Source of the DNA: Cadophora sp. MPI-SDFR-AT-0126
Taxonomy: Eukaryota > Ascomycota > Leotiomycetes > Helotiales > Ploettnerulaceae
Assembly: GCA_020747065.1 (NCBI GenBank)
Contig: JAGMVK010000001.1
Coordinates: 3,720,001 to 3,784,000, forward strand
Reading direction: 5' to 3'
Length of the DNA stretch: 64,000 nt
Each line of letters begins with the position of its first letter. Positions within the stretch are counted from its first letter, which is position 1. Below the pieces are notes generated by a model. It did no database searches. It was not told where the DNA came from and saw nothing but the letters and a program-made list of their open reading frames with translations. Position numbers and translations under genes: made by a program. Positions 1 through 10,951 of the stretch are shown piece after piece.

Positions 1-550
1 TTGCCATTCAGCAAAGTTCTCTGCAGGTCTGTCAATCCCAAGAAACTCTACTATAAAAAAATCGACTTTACCCATAAGCCAAGTAGCTCGGAGCACGCAG
101 TATTCAACTCCGATCTGATCCAAGTGTTCCCAGATCTTACCAACGACCGGCCCTCCTTTTTCAGCAGAGGTTCCTGTGAATAAAACGAATCGCTTGACGC
201 CGTGATTCTGTGCGGCATAATCTACAAAGGCATTGGTCGGCGTGACTGGATCCTCGTTTTCCGGTATGACAATGTAGATTGCCGAGACCTTCTCTCCTTT
301 GATAGAAGAGTGCTGGAATGGATTCTCATATGTTGACTTGTCGAGCCAGTCGCTGAGGAGAGGTCAGTCGGTCTGCGAGAGGTTCATTCGACGATCCACG
401 TGATACATACAACTTGGCGACTGGCATAGTGTCTGAGCATCCGGCGTCGCCCTTACGAGACGTCATGATGAAAGGTATGTCTGCATCCTTGAGAATACGT
501 GCAACTCGGATAGAGGTCTTACCCTTCCCGCCGGTGAGGAGGATTGCCAT
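1..550 (-). CDS. NmrA/EasG-like NAD(P)-binding oxidoreductase (3' partial)
   Basis: The N-terminal part of a Rossmann-fold protein, cut by the left window edge. The first exon (550-411) opens with MAILLTGGKGKTSIRVARIL, a glycine-rich dinucleotide-binding turn. A 58-nt GT..AG intron (410-353) is followed by exon 2 (352 to edge). The join is in frame and gives AKFDWLDKSTYENPF, and downstream are GVKRFVLFTGTSAEKGGP and EYCVLRATWLMG. Both blocks are typical of the NmrA-like family close to the ergot alkaloid EasG (festuclavine dehydrogenase/agroclavine reductase) group. That subfamily is widespread in fungi outside alkaloid clusters, so the substrate is unknown. The C-terminal half lies outside the window. 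The start is the first ATG of the ORF and leaves no N-terminal extension before the nucleotide-binding turn, as is normal for the family. Family call secure, pathway not. Confidence 0.85.
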
Positions 551-965
551 TGCTGATGCTTGAGCTGAAATTGAAGTTGGAGGTGATAAGTTGGCTGAGT
601 TGTTGAGGTGCTTGTCGTGCTTGACACAGGTTTTGTCGTGAGGTAACAGAACTATCTATCTTTATATACTTCTTTCTCGTCCAGATTATGACCACTAGAC
701 ATTCGGTCTGAATGTTTTCCCCGCGGACAAAACGGAGAATTATCTCATCACGCCCGGCTCCCACATATCTCGACGTATGAGACGCACATAAAGTACTGAC
801 AGGACTGCCATACATACGTAGATACACGAATGAGCGGTCCAAATGACGAGTCTTAAGACCGTCCGGTGTCTAGACGTATCGACGTAAAGTCCGTAAGGAG
901 ATGAAAGATCACGTGACTGGGGCGAGAGAGTGTTTCTTTTTCTGCTTCATTGGCTGAGGCCGTCG

Positions 966-1342
966 TCAGTACTCGGTGTTCCTGCATTGTTGCTTGCCAT
1001 CTGAGAGGGAGTTCCGAAGTCCTTGTAGTCCGTGTCGTTGAGGCCTCCTTCCCAGTCGGTCAACATTTGTCTCGGTTTGGTGGCGATCGGCTGAATCCAG
1101 GCTCGGCCGAATATTGGAACAGTGAGACCTGTCTTCGCGCTCGACCGGTCTTGTCACAAGCGTCGGCTTGTAGATATGTACATCAAGATAATCCAAGAGT
1201 TCTATCGTCAATGTATCCGATGACCAAGGCTTACTTCTTCCTTGTGGAGTGTTTGCGCCGACGAGGTAGCACATGTGTGGTGGGGACATGTGTGTAGGGA
1301 TCCTTTGTCGCGTCCTGTTCTGTAGATGATTCCATGGTAGCG
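966..1342 (-). other. possible short gene or gene remnant, unresolved
   Basis: On the minus strand an ATG at 1335 opens a short reading that ends at a GTAAGC donor-like site. About 100 nt further on another frame reads GRAWIQPIATKPRQMLTDW and continues to a stop near 950. I could not find one intron that joins the two parts in frame, and I do not recognise the protein. The codon-like character of the second block is the only reason for listing it. It may be a degraded gene or chance. Confidence 0.15.
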
Positions 1343-1349
1343 ATATTGA

Positions 1350-2728
1350 CAGGTTAGATGCAGATACTTCGATGGAATGATGAGTATTTCGACAGCGTCA
1401 GAGGTGCGTACCAAAAATAAAGAAGAAAGAAGAGGGAAGACAAGAGGGCAGCACAGAAGAAATATTAAGGTTAAGTCGCCCTTCCCTCCTCGTACCACCA
1501 AGACCACTAGCGCGCATTCTGTAACCGGGGTTAGTGCGTCCCCCACACGCCTCTTTCCCTCTCCAGGTTTCATGGTCCGATCTTCACACAATTCTTAAAC
1601 AACACGAGCCATCTAGAGTCGGTCGGAGCAACTTTAATTAACTTAAGTCTATTTGCGCAGTGCAAGATTCCTCAACTCAAGAAGAACCCCATCTGAGGAT
1701 ATAATCAAGCAGCTTTTTTCTTGCCTTTGTTGAGTTTTTTCTGAGGGAAGAGGAGGATAGGAAGAGTACCAAGCCGTTTCAGATGTTGTGATGCCCAGCT
1801 GGGTGGCATCTTGGAATCTACTGACATGACATGATATCGACTGTTGCCAAGGGCCATGGCCTAGATTGACTTTTTCTGCCAATGAGTTTGAGGTCTTGGA
1901 GAATCTGAACTGTACGGGCATGAATCGAGTCCTGCTTACCTTTGGGGTTACTGCATGATGAGCTCTTTAATTATTGGACTTACCGCGTATCAAGGGTAAT
2001 CATATCACCTCTTCTGTCTGAGAGCGCGGCCTTAAGTAATCAAGATACTTAGTGGTTGCTTTGTGCGATTTTCTTGGTATTTTATAAGTCCTCCCCGGGC
2101 TTCAATCGCAGTTCTACTTCCGTCAAGTATTTGCGTATTCAATCCTGTATTATCATTTTTTGGTGCAGTACCGGTTGAGGTATCACAGAATATAGCGTCT
2201 GAAATGGTGGTTGCAAAATCTGCCAGACAACTGCCCCTGAACACCACCGAATCGCCCCCCGGTAGTGGTCTGAACCCCTATTCTAGCCGAAGCATGTCTT
2301 GTAGGGACCTGTGGACCAACACTATTAATTATAACTAACTTCTAAGCTTCCCAACTTCTCGTAGTCTTTTAAGACACCTTTTCCGGTTAGTAAGTCACTT
2401 CAACATTACATCAGAGATACCTGGGAAGGTACATCTGCGACACATGGTCACGTGGTATATCCAAGCATCTTGGGGATCTCTCGGATCTTAGGATCCCAGG
2501 AGATCTGGCGATGGAGAAATGCTCTACATAAGACTGACACGTTTGCTATCAGATATGAGCTTCGTATCCAACTCAAATAGTATTCTCAACTATATTAGTA
2601 ACCGTCTTGCCTTGTACGTGATACACCTGCTTCTGGATCATTGAGATCAACAATAGCCTTCTGTGTTCACCGAGTAAACACGCCGCCCGTTACATGGCTG
2701 CAACTCTTATATTCTCTTTAATAGTACC
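1350..2728. other. intergenic, no supported gene
   Basis: Several open frames of 70-130 codons exist on both strands (for example minus 1649-1921 and 2032-2247). None shows a recognisable motif or joins to a neighbour by a credible intron. A purine-rich stretch lies around 1390-1470. I see no repeat or RNA gene here. Confidence 0.4.
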
Positions 2729-4404
2729 CTAACAAGCAGCTTCTTCACCTCCATCTCGATCTCTCAGTCTCCTCTCCTCACTCGCCGCCCTCCATTCCTC
2801 AAGAACCCTCTCCTGCCGTATGAGCTCATGTTTCCACTCTTCCAAGATGATAGTCATTTCCCTAGGATTTCTTCCATACTCAGTTTCACTATCAGTCATA
2901 TCCTCACTCTCATAGTTCTCTCCATCTCCTCCCCCCTTTCCTACCTCATACCCACCCTCACTCAGCCCTGTCACACAATCGTCAAATAACTCCCACGCCT
3001 CCCCAATCTTCTCCACATCACAGAGTTGAAACGAAAGTTCCCTCCTAACTCTTAAGACACGCGTATCGGCAGCAGAGAGAGCCAGGTCAGCACCGTTATT
3101 GTCGTCGCCAAGCATGACGTCCAGGGCAGCGTGGAGAGTCTCGATGAGTGGAGTAGCTGAGTAGAGGTATCTACGTAGCCATTTGGCCTTGAGGAGGTAA
3201 AGGAAGGTGATATAGTAGCGATCGTATTTGGGGAGGTGGTTGGTGTCATCAAAATTGGAGGAGGAGCCAGAGGTGGAGCGGGAAGTGTTGAGCACACAAG
3301 AGAGCCACTTGTCGATCATAGAGTAGGCTTTGTAGCTACTGCCGGCGTTGCAAAAAATTTCGATGATTATTGAGGCAAGCTTTATACTAGGGGGCGAATC
3401 GAGGTCAGGTTCGAGAATCGTCGTGATGAGGTCCCTAGCTGCTTGTGCGAGGGTCTTCATTATGTGGAGGATTGGGACGAGAGCTTCTCGATTTAGTGGC
3501 TGCGAGACTGTTGAAGAGCCAATGCCGATAGAATCTTTATTGACAAAGCGTTGAGTCAAAAATGCGATGGCCTAGTAATCATTCAGTAATTGAATGTAAT
3601 GCAGCATAATAGCTATTCTCAGGCAACCTACAAGCTTTACTCTGGAAACTTTAAACATGTTTTCGAGAGCTTCTCGATCCGTCCGACATCGTCTGTCCCA
3701 AGCTTTCGCCGAACAGTCAGAGTAGAATTTAGCCCGGCCAAAATCAAAGATACACCAATCTTCCTCGTCTTCGTCTATTTCATGACCAGGATCTTGGTTC
3801 TCGACAATAGACCCATCAAGAAACCAGTTATCCTCAGCGTCAACCTTGTTGATCGACCATCCTTTTGAATCCCGGACACGAAACATAAGGTTGTCGCTTT
3901 TAATATCTGCATGACTGATACCGATATCATGTAAACGTTGTATTACTCTCTTTGCTTGCGCTTCCAAAAAAAAAAAAATCCAGTTTCGCTTTCCAAAAAT
4001 AGTTTTTGGAAATGAGATCGCAGAAACGAGGACCTCTCAGGCGTTGAAGTATAAGACCAAAGTGGTATGGAGTATATTCTCCTTCGTCGTCGTCATAGAA
4101 TTGTCTTGAGAGGAACGATTGCGGCAAAAGGATTTTGCCTTCGATTCGAGAAATTGGAAAGTGGAGTGATGTGACGGAGATCTTGGAATATGCACGAGCT
4201 TCGTTGTGGAATGTCTCAGGACGTATGTGCTACGTGATGTTAGTGAGAATTGACACAAGAGGGGAAGTAGAGAAGTGGTAAGGGCTTTGTGGTACATACG
4301 ACTTTGAGTACAAAGTCTGATTTGTATTTAAATACCTGTCTAGTTCCTCCAACACCAAGCATTCCGCCAGTGTCCTTGAGTAGCGCCAACGGCAACTCTT
4401 TCAT
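2729..4404 (-). pseudogene. protein-kinase-like gene with broken reading frame
   Basis: A eukaryotic-type kinase-like domain is readable in pieces. The ATG at 4404 gives a glycine-loop-like GGMLGVGGTRQVFKY and FVLKV, then an intron (4299-4230). Next is an N-lobe segment ending near CDLISKN, and then HADIKSDNLMF (catalytic loop, HxDxKxxN form) and IFDFGRAKF (DFG). A further intron (3640-3572) leads to a 276-codon C-terminal tail that ends in an Arg/Glu-rich region at 2729. The frame is lost by one base at a run of 13 A (plus strand 3966-3978) between N-lobe and catalytic loop. Upstream, coding-like text continues to about 5120 (a Lys/Arg-rich APKRQK segment, a Thr/Asn-rich repeat segment, a Ser/Pro-rich segment) but in at least three different frames. 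Either a decayed gene or base-count errors. Resembles fungal lineage-specific protein-kinase-like proteins rather than a conserved housekeeping kinase. Confidence 0.6.
3966..3978. repeat. A13 homopolymer inside the kinase-like gene
   Basis: Thirteen consecutive A on the plus strand (T on the coding strand). The readings on its two sides, each clearly kinase-like, differ by one base in frame, so this run is the most likely place of the indel. Confidence 0.9.
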
Positions 4405-5123
4405 AGTATCCTCCGCATCATCGTTCAGTTTCTGCCGCTTTGGAGCATGTCTATCAGTTGATCCATTTTGGGTTTGTTGGCCTGAGATAGCGATGTCTGT
4501 TGTTGTTCTAGGTCCTCCGACTCAGCTCGAGTGGTGGGCCTCTGCGTGTTGGTACTGACGCGATGATCGATGTCACTGGCATTCTCTGTCGTAGTATCCT
4601 TGGTCTTATTATTCTCTGTTGTAGAATTTTCCGTCGTGGGATTCCCCGTCGTAGCATTCTCCTGACCCCGCTTCCATGCTCCAGCACAAGGGCAACCTTG
4701 CTCAGCTGAAAGGCTGCTTTGTGCTGCAAGGTGCTGACGTTGGTCGCATTAGAGGGTCTATTTGATGTTCTAGTGCCATGGTTGTTGGTTTTGAAGTAGG
4801 AGGAAGATCATGTGGACTTCGGGGAGCTGAGATTGAAGGGGTAGAGGGAGGTTGAGGGCGTATCAGTCGTCGAGAATCAGAGCTGAAGCCGAAGCTGGGT
4901 TTGAAGTTGCCGATGAGGTTGAATTGTTGTCTTGCAGATTGCCGGCAGAAGCAGGGATTGCGACAGACGTTGAGCTCAACATAGAAATCGAAGTTGCAGT
5001 CGAAGTCGAAGACGGACAGAAGCGTGAAGGAGCAGACGGGAAAGAAGGAGGAAGAGGTGGAGCAGGAAGCTCTTGGGACGGTGTGACAGTTCTATCATCA
5101 AGTGAGTCGGGATGTCCAGTCAT
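4405..5123 (-). other. possible disrupted 5' part of the kinase-like gene
   Basis: On the minus strand three successive frames look protein-like. The first is a Ser/Pro-rich segment from an ATG at 5123. The second, around 4860-4750, is proline-rich. The third, around 4730-4430, contains an imperfect tandem Thr/Asn/Glu repeat encoded by related units of about 15-18 bases. No GT..AG intron I tried connects them in frame. Could equally be 5' UTR with low-complexity composition. Confidence 0.3.
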
Positions 5124-6565
5124 CTTTTATGATGGTTGTTGTGGTAGTGGTGATGGCTCGAGGGAGTGACGTCCGAGAGTAAGTGATGTCCGAGCTAGAA
5201 AGGAGGGGGAGAAAGGACAGTATGTCTCGAGGAGGTGGTTGGAAAGAGTTGATTCCTAAGTTCCACGGTACGAGACGAAGGTTATATGGTCGCAAAAGCC
5301 TCTCTTTGTGACTCAGACCGGCTCTAGCGCGCTCCTACGACTTCGAGGGTGAAATCGAACGAGGCCCGCCTGCCCAAAGACATACAAAGTGACATTGCAG
5401 CCGGCCCGGTCCGTGTTGTTTACTGTACAGGGGCGTATATTGAGTTTAGTGCCGTTTAGCGGCCTTTTGGCAGGGTTTTGCCGGGCTTGACAAGATCCAC
5501 CACGCATGGGATTGGATGTATTGATTGTTTTCATTCATTTTCACTACCTGTCTGACCGTCTGTGCAAGCGAGCCCCGAGCCACAGAAGGTGAACCGACTA
5601 GTAGATAGTTGGCTTCCGGATTGCACCTTTACATGAGAGAGAGAGGGAGGAAAGGACTGAGAATCAAGCCAGGTCATTCTGATTACGCATTTCTCAAAGG
5701 AGGTAATCGCATGCCTCGTCCTTGCTTCCTATTTGCATTCCACCAAGAAGGGCCATCAAGACCTCTTTCTTCACATCAACTCCATACCACGTCTCGGAAA
5801 AAGATTCCTCGATATTTCTCTGAATCACAATATAGCCATTCAATATCAATCGCTAGATCTCCAGATTTTTCAATCTGCACTCCCTGGTCACCACATTCCG
5901 GATTTCATGGCAGTCAACGTCAATACTCACATCCTGGCTTTCCAACCTGCTCGCCAGAATCACGATACACAGCATTCCGAATGAGCAAGCTGAGATGTCG
6001 AAAAACCCAGAGTCAGAGTTCGGGCTGAAGCTAAGACCAATCAAGTAAAGACGTAGTTGTTTGATTCATGAAGTCAAATTCACAGCTTTTTATCCCCGAG
6101 GCTTCAAGGGCTCGCTTCGTCAACCTGGGAGCCTTGCTTTCTCGGCACGATAGATATCCTGGAGTTCGAAAGAGTTCCACGTCAGCTGGGGTATGGCGGT
6201 GGCAGAATGGCCAGATTGTTTGTTCAGTCAAGCCTCACGAAAGAGGAAGTGGAAGAACAGCGTGGAGAACGGGGCTCAGTTCAGCCTGATGGAGACATGT
6301 GATGAGGTACGAGATTTTGCTGAACGCTCGCTTGAATTGAAAGGTACCGAAATCCATACAATTTGGTGATAGATCTATCTGAACATAATGCATAGGATAT
6401 GTCTTTTAGTGGACCGCACCACACCATCTGATGAAATGAACGCCTGTAACCGAATGCCACAAGCCCAGACCAAACGCGCTGGAAATGATCAACTTTCTGT
6501 AAAGAGCCCAAACAACAATCTCAGTGCTACGCCAAGCCCAAGACTCGACTCCCATAAATCAAGTT
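5124..6565. other. intergenic, no supported gene
   Basis: Short overlapping open frames occur on both strands (plus 5609-6028 and 5733-5984, minus 6031-6231). None has a known motif and they contradict one another. A short GA-rich tract lies at 5636-5648. Confidence 0.35.
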
Positions 6566-7282
6566 TCACACTTTCTGACTATACCGCCTTACCGGCTCCT
6601 TCCCCTCAAAATCCACATCCTGCATCTCCAACACCGCCGTAATATCCGGCTCATTCTTCACAACCCAATGCAGCAACTGCCTCAACCTCCCCTCATGCCT
6701 CCACAGATCCTCCTCCCTCACCCCCCTCCTCACCAGAATCCTACTCACCTCCCTCCAAACCACCGGATCATTCGTCTCATGCGCCGCCAGCACCGCCATA
6801 CTCCTCTCCCCCGTCCTCTCCTCCCTCGCCTCCTCCAACAACAACCTCTCCATCCTACCCAGCACAGGCTCCTGTCTGCCCAGGGGAGAAAGTCCCAAAC
6901 TCCGAACGAAGGTCTCGACGTCGCTGACTTCGAGCCGGAGTTCTCGCTTGAGGATTTTGAGGGAGGCGCGTTTCCGGCCGTAGCGGAACCAGCGCGTCCA
7001 AGCTGACATGGAAGCGCGCTTCATGTTATCCTGGATATCACACAGCGTGTTGCCCAGCGAGTCCACAATGTCCAGCCATTCTATCCTGCGGTCCTGACAC
7101 CGCTGTCTGAGTATGGAGAAGGGATTCTTGGCCTGCAGTTCGAGCTCGTTCAGGAGCTGGCGGAGAGATTGGAGGTTGGACTGCAGGTCCAGGTATTTCT
7201 TTGGGGCGGTGCGCGTGCTGGCGAGGAGGTTGGCGACGAGCTGATTGGCGGTGTGGAAGTCCTCGGTGCTGAATTCGGGCAT
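6566..7282 (-). CDS. hypothetical 238-residue protein, helical/coiled-coil-like
   Basis: An uninterrupted 238-codon frame from ATG 7282 to a stop at 6566. The composition is strongly helical and charged: Leu/Arg/Glu rich, with heptad-like leucines in residues about 20-50 (YLDLQSNLQSLRQLLNELEL) and again near 140-160. A basic WTRWFRYGRKRASLKILKR segment lies in the middle. There is no signal peptide or membrane segment. I do not recognise the family. The general look recalls helical N-terminal domains found in fungal signalling or NLR-like proteins, but no NACHT, ankyrin or WD repeat follows, so that is only an impression. It ends close to the stop without a visible intron. Intergenic AT-rich sequence flanks both sides. 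Confidence 0.7.
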   Translation of the reverse strand: MPEFSTEDFHTANQLVANLLASTRTAPKKYLDLQSNLQSLRQLLNELELQAKNPFSILRQRCQDRRIEWLDIVDSLGNTLCDIQDNMKRASMSAWTRWFRYGRKRASLKILKRELRLEVSDVETFVRSLGLSPLGRQEPVLGRMERLLLEEAREERTGERSMAVLAAHETNDPVVWREVSRILVRRGVREEDLWRHEGRLRQLLHWVVKNEPDITAVLEMQDVDFEGKEPVRRYSQKV

Positions 7283-8650
7283 TTTTTTGGCGAATCCGAG
7301 GGTGGGATTTGTCAGTTGAAGTCAGCGAAAGCTTGTTTGATATGCTGACACTGGCTGCCTATCTGGGTAACAAATAAACACAGCCTTAGGAGAAACAGCC
7401 CGCTCTCATTCACGTCACGGAAAGAAAATGCCAAAATTTGGAATCAGAAAACGGAAGTTGGAAACATTGCAACGTAGGGCTCCGACGACTTTTTGAAGTC
7501 TGTGAGAGGGAATGAGTAACTTTCATTCGGATGCCGCGGGGGATTTCTGACATCAGCCACTGAGATGTCGAGATATCACAGGACGGATTTCAGAACTGCT
7601 TACGCGGTTCTTCGGACTCTCGGAGTAGCAACGGTGAGCGGTCTGGTGTTTTATAATCATGATCACGATACAGAGAGGTTCGTGAAGTGTTAGAGTTCTG
7701 AGATGGTAGAGCTGCCAAAGGGCATGTGGAAATGGAAAAGCCAAAGAATACAAATGCGAAGGAGGGCAGTGATTGATGACAAATATGGTCACGTGAAGTA
7801 CTTCTGCTGCCGTTCTTATCAGGGCAAGGCTAGCCGAACTGGGCGAGGAAGTAAACAGCGGCAACTCTCATCAGGATCATACTTAATCTGCACTTTAGGT
7901 TCATTGGCAGGCTTTGCTCTTTTAATCAAAGATATCAGCGTCAAGCAATTCCAAATATTTCCACGTGATTGCAACCGGCAGCCCCAAATGCAGGGTTCTC
8001 AGCCACAGACAAGTGGGGTGGGTCATCACAGCAGACATGGTCAAGGTCAAGGTCATGATGTCAGCCGAGCAGCATGCCCGTCATGCCACGGACTCGAGGA
8101 ATAAGGTTATGCCACAAACGCCACCATCAAACCTGTATCAGCCCTATCAACTGGCCCATCTGGCCGCCAAAATCTGGAGATACAGCTTCGCAAATGCATC
8201 CGTCGTATCTAGCTATAATCTAGCAGAGACGGCGCACAATTTGATATAAAAACCACAGCAAAATGGACACGCCTCAGCCACAATCGATTTGTCGCATCGA
8301 CTGTTCCCAGAGAACGTTTACCCCGCCAAGGGGGGAATCAGCAGCCCAAGCATTGGCTCCACGTAGATTCTGGGAGGCAGTGTCGTCAACGTGATGGCTC
8401 ATACGGACCAAGCAAGTCGGTTAACAGGCTGTTTGATGTGCTGATGCTCCGCTCGGGAGTGCTTAGCCGTGCCAGGGCTAGGCACTGCTAGGGTGAATAT
8501 GAAGCTCGTCATTCCATACAAAACAGGGCATCCCCACCTCGATCGACATTCTTCGTTTGCTCTGCTTAACATCTTGAAACTCGCAACTGACTGCAATTTC
8601 AAACTCAATTCTATTCCCAGCAGATCAACAACAATAAAAAAAACACAATC
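7283..8650. other. intergenic, upstream region of the RCR gene
   Basis: Open frames up to 133 codons occur (plus 7703-8104, 7965-8249) without recognisable content. A long minus-strand frame (8399-8842) overlaps the RCR gene and is a shadow. The stretch just before 8651 is A-rich (aacaacaataaaaaaaacac), a common fungal 5' leader. Confidence 0.4.
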
Positions 8651-9233
8651 ATGATTCTTCCAAGAGGCGTACAGCTCCCCAGAGCGGAAGAAGCTCTCAA
8701 CCTCGTCGCTCGACAGATCTACTACGGTCGATGGTACGTACCTGCATCCCCCTCTCTCACCCACCTCTTCTCCATTATCTCTTTGAGTCGAATCTATCGA
8801 GTTCCTGAAAGCTAACAAAGAACCAGCAACCCAAGATACCAAAACTGCCGCAGCGCATTCAGCCGTTGGGGCCGTTGGGTCCTCGCCGGCATCCTCATCT
8901 TCCTCGGCATCCTCCTCCTCTTCATCGTCCTGTAAGCCACCTTTCCTTTACTCTCCCTCCCTTCTAATACAGTAATTAACACTCCCAAAAAGATGCTGCT
9001 CCAAGCGCCGCAAGCGCCGCCGCGCCCTCCACTCCACACCCATGACTGCCCCTGTTGGCCACAACTCCGGCTATAACGCAGGCTACAACAACGGCGGCGG
9101 CGCATACAACCAGCAATACGCACCTCCTGCTGGCGCGCCGCCTCCTCAGTACGGTGGTAATGCGGGGTATAATAATGGGTACTATGGTCAGCAGAATGGG
9201 ATTGCGCAGCCGCAGAATGCGTATGTGAAGTAG
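8651..9233 (+). CDS. RCR-family membrane protein (Congo red resistance / chitin synthesis regulation)
   Basis: Three exons, 8651-8733, 8827-8931 and 8993-9233, give a 142-residue protein. Introns (93 and 61 nt) have GT..AG ends, and the first has a GCTAAC branch site. The N-terminus is short and amphipathic. Then CNPRYQNCRSAFSRWGRW leads into one membrane helix (about residues 44-64, rich in Ile/Leu), closed by CCSKRRKRRR. The tail is Gly/Asn/Tyr/Gln/Pro rich with repeated GYNxG and PPQYGG motifs. This order matches the RCR family of fungi, whose yeast members Rcr1/Rcr2 are ER/endosomal membrane proteins affecting chitin deposition and permease trafficking through PPxY-type motifs. Those roles are known for yeast and inferred here. 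Start chosen at the ATG that gives the family N-terminus. Length is normal for filamentous-fungal members. Confidence 0.88.
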
Positions 9234-9870
9234 AGGGTTGTGGGATGAGAAGTGGTGGGGTTGAGGGAAGGGACTGGAATGGAGGGATGGGAAATATGGT
9301 TTGGGGAATGGCGTTTGTGTTAATGTGTAAATTGTAATATTTTATACAATGGGGAGCTTGTATGATAAGTGGAGATAGATACACTCAATGCGATGCGAAT
9401 CGGTACATTACATGAACATTGATGATGTCTAACTTATGGCAAATGCCTGATCTCGATAAGGGAACAGGAGCATCTGACGTCACTGGTCAACCCAAGAAAC
9501 AACCCCTCTTCGCCTTTCTCACTTCTCGTTGATTGGGTTTCATCCAGATGTAAATAGAAACTCTACCCATAGAACACTACAGAAAACAATCATATCGTTC
9601 TGTTGCCATCCATATACGACAACGAATTCGAACAGCAATGGGGATCCAGCAGCCCAGCCCCTAAACATTTAGCGATCATGCCACTGAATCACAACAAACA
9701 GGGCTGGATGGTCACAGGGAAGGCATTATCAAAATTCATAACATTCGGTCTCAATATTTCTCTCCAAACTCCTAGCAATATCCCTCCCATCTAAATACTC
9801 AAAGACACCACAATGCCGAGATGATGTACTGAAGAGGTCGGATGGACCATATTAGCAAATCTTCAATTGA
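9234..9870. other. intergenic
   Basis: The 3' flank of the RCR gene up to the stop of the next, minus-strand gene. A 63-codon plus-strand frame at 9603-9794 has no support. Nothing else seen. Confidence 0.4.
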
Positions 9871-10529
9871 TTAACTAGCTCGAGCTCGTAACCAACCAAG
9901 CTGCGTCAAACCGACCTTGCCATCTTCATCGAGGTGTAGTTCTGTGGAGGAGAGAGATTCGGACTCATTATCTTGAAGATGCTCGTCTGTACTAAGTGTA
10001 GAAACTTGCCGAGCTTGTTTTGTTACAGAACAGTCTCAGATTAGTGTAGTTCCAATGAAGCTTCTGATAAGGACATGCTTGTCTGTCGCTCGGGGTGGAT
10101 ACCGTGTTGAGCAAGGGAGAAACTACTGGTCTTCAGAGCAGTAAGTCCAGCTTCCACATCCTGTAGAGCGTGGCTATTGCCAGAATCTGAGATATCAGTG
10201 GAAGATTTCCCTATTGACATTGGTCCTTGTGTACTTTGCAAGAATCGCTGCCCTGAAATAGCAACCACTTAACCAGGATCTATATCGGAGGACTGATTTC
10301 CTACGGACCAGCTTGATGCCATCGTATCTTGCTCGGCGAATGTCAGCGCACAAATAGTCTTTGCGATTGTCATATTATGAGGTGAAAAGGGTTGCACCCT
10401 CTGAGTCCGACGACTTGTATATGTGAGAAGCCGATCAGTGAGTGTTAGTTGACGACGGCTCTTCGTTCTCGAATCAGCAGCCTTAGAATTGGGTGCTGCT
10501 CGCCTGGCCGTTCTTGAAGACATCGTCAT
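9871..10529 (-). CDS. hypothetical Ser/Thr-rich protein, several exons
   Basis: Coding text runs on the minus strand from ATG 10529 to a TAA at 9871. The first block is basic (SRTARRAAPNSKAADSRTKS then TLTDRLLTYTSRRTQR). A middle block reads SSTDISDSGNSHALQDVE. The last block, Glu/Asp/Ser rich, ends in GKVGLTQLGWLRARAS. The middle and last blocks join by a convincing intron (GTATCC donor, CTAAT branch, CTGAG acceptor, about 68 nt) giving QHDCSVTKQ. The junction between the first two blocks is less clear: a GTAGGA donor with a TTGCTATTTCAG acceptor near 10255 is present, but the phase needs an additional small intron near 10390-10330. I do not recognise the protein. Gene likely real, exact model not. 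Confidence 0.5.
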
Positions 10530-10951
10530 GGAAAGTCCAGTTTGAAATTTATGAAATATCGCAAGAATACTTATGAATTACCAGAATTTCGTGGTTGAGC
10601 ACCAGCAAGGTGAAGTAAATTGATCCCACCGAATATTGGACACTGTTCTGCCGAACTGACGCTGTACTCAATCAACATCGACGTGCTCGAATCGGCCTTC
10701 CAGAGGACCAAGGATATTGCCAAACCATTTTAACCACCCCAACTTATTGTCTAAATCAACCTAGGGCGGCAATAGAAGACACTTGTGTAGCCATGCTATT
10801 CCCCCCCTTTTTTCTACTCCTGCAAGAGAGATCAAGAGCACCGTAGAGTTTTCTCGAAGTCTGTTTCTGAGAAAAAAAAAGGTTTGTTCTGAAAATATAT
10901 ACACTGAAGATCTCAATCGAATATCCGCCCTATCTAAAGACCAAGTGCACC
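10530..10951. other. intergenic between two minus-strand genes
   Basis: No supported gene. Short runs of A (10870-10879) and C (10801-10807) only. Confidence 0.4.

Noticed and set aside
5609..6028. 139-codon plus-strand open frame
   Set aside because: Overlaps another open frame (5733-5984) and a minus-strand one. No recognisable content.
8399..8842. 147-codon minus-strand open frame
   Set aside because: Antisense to exon 1 and intron 1 of the RCR gene, whose splice model is clear.
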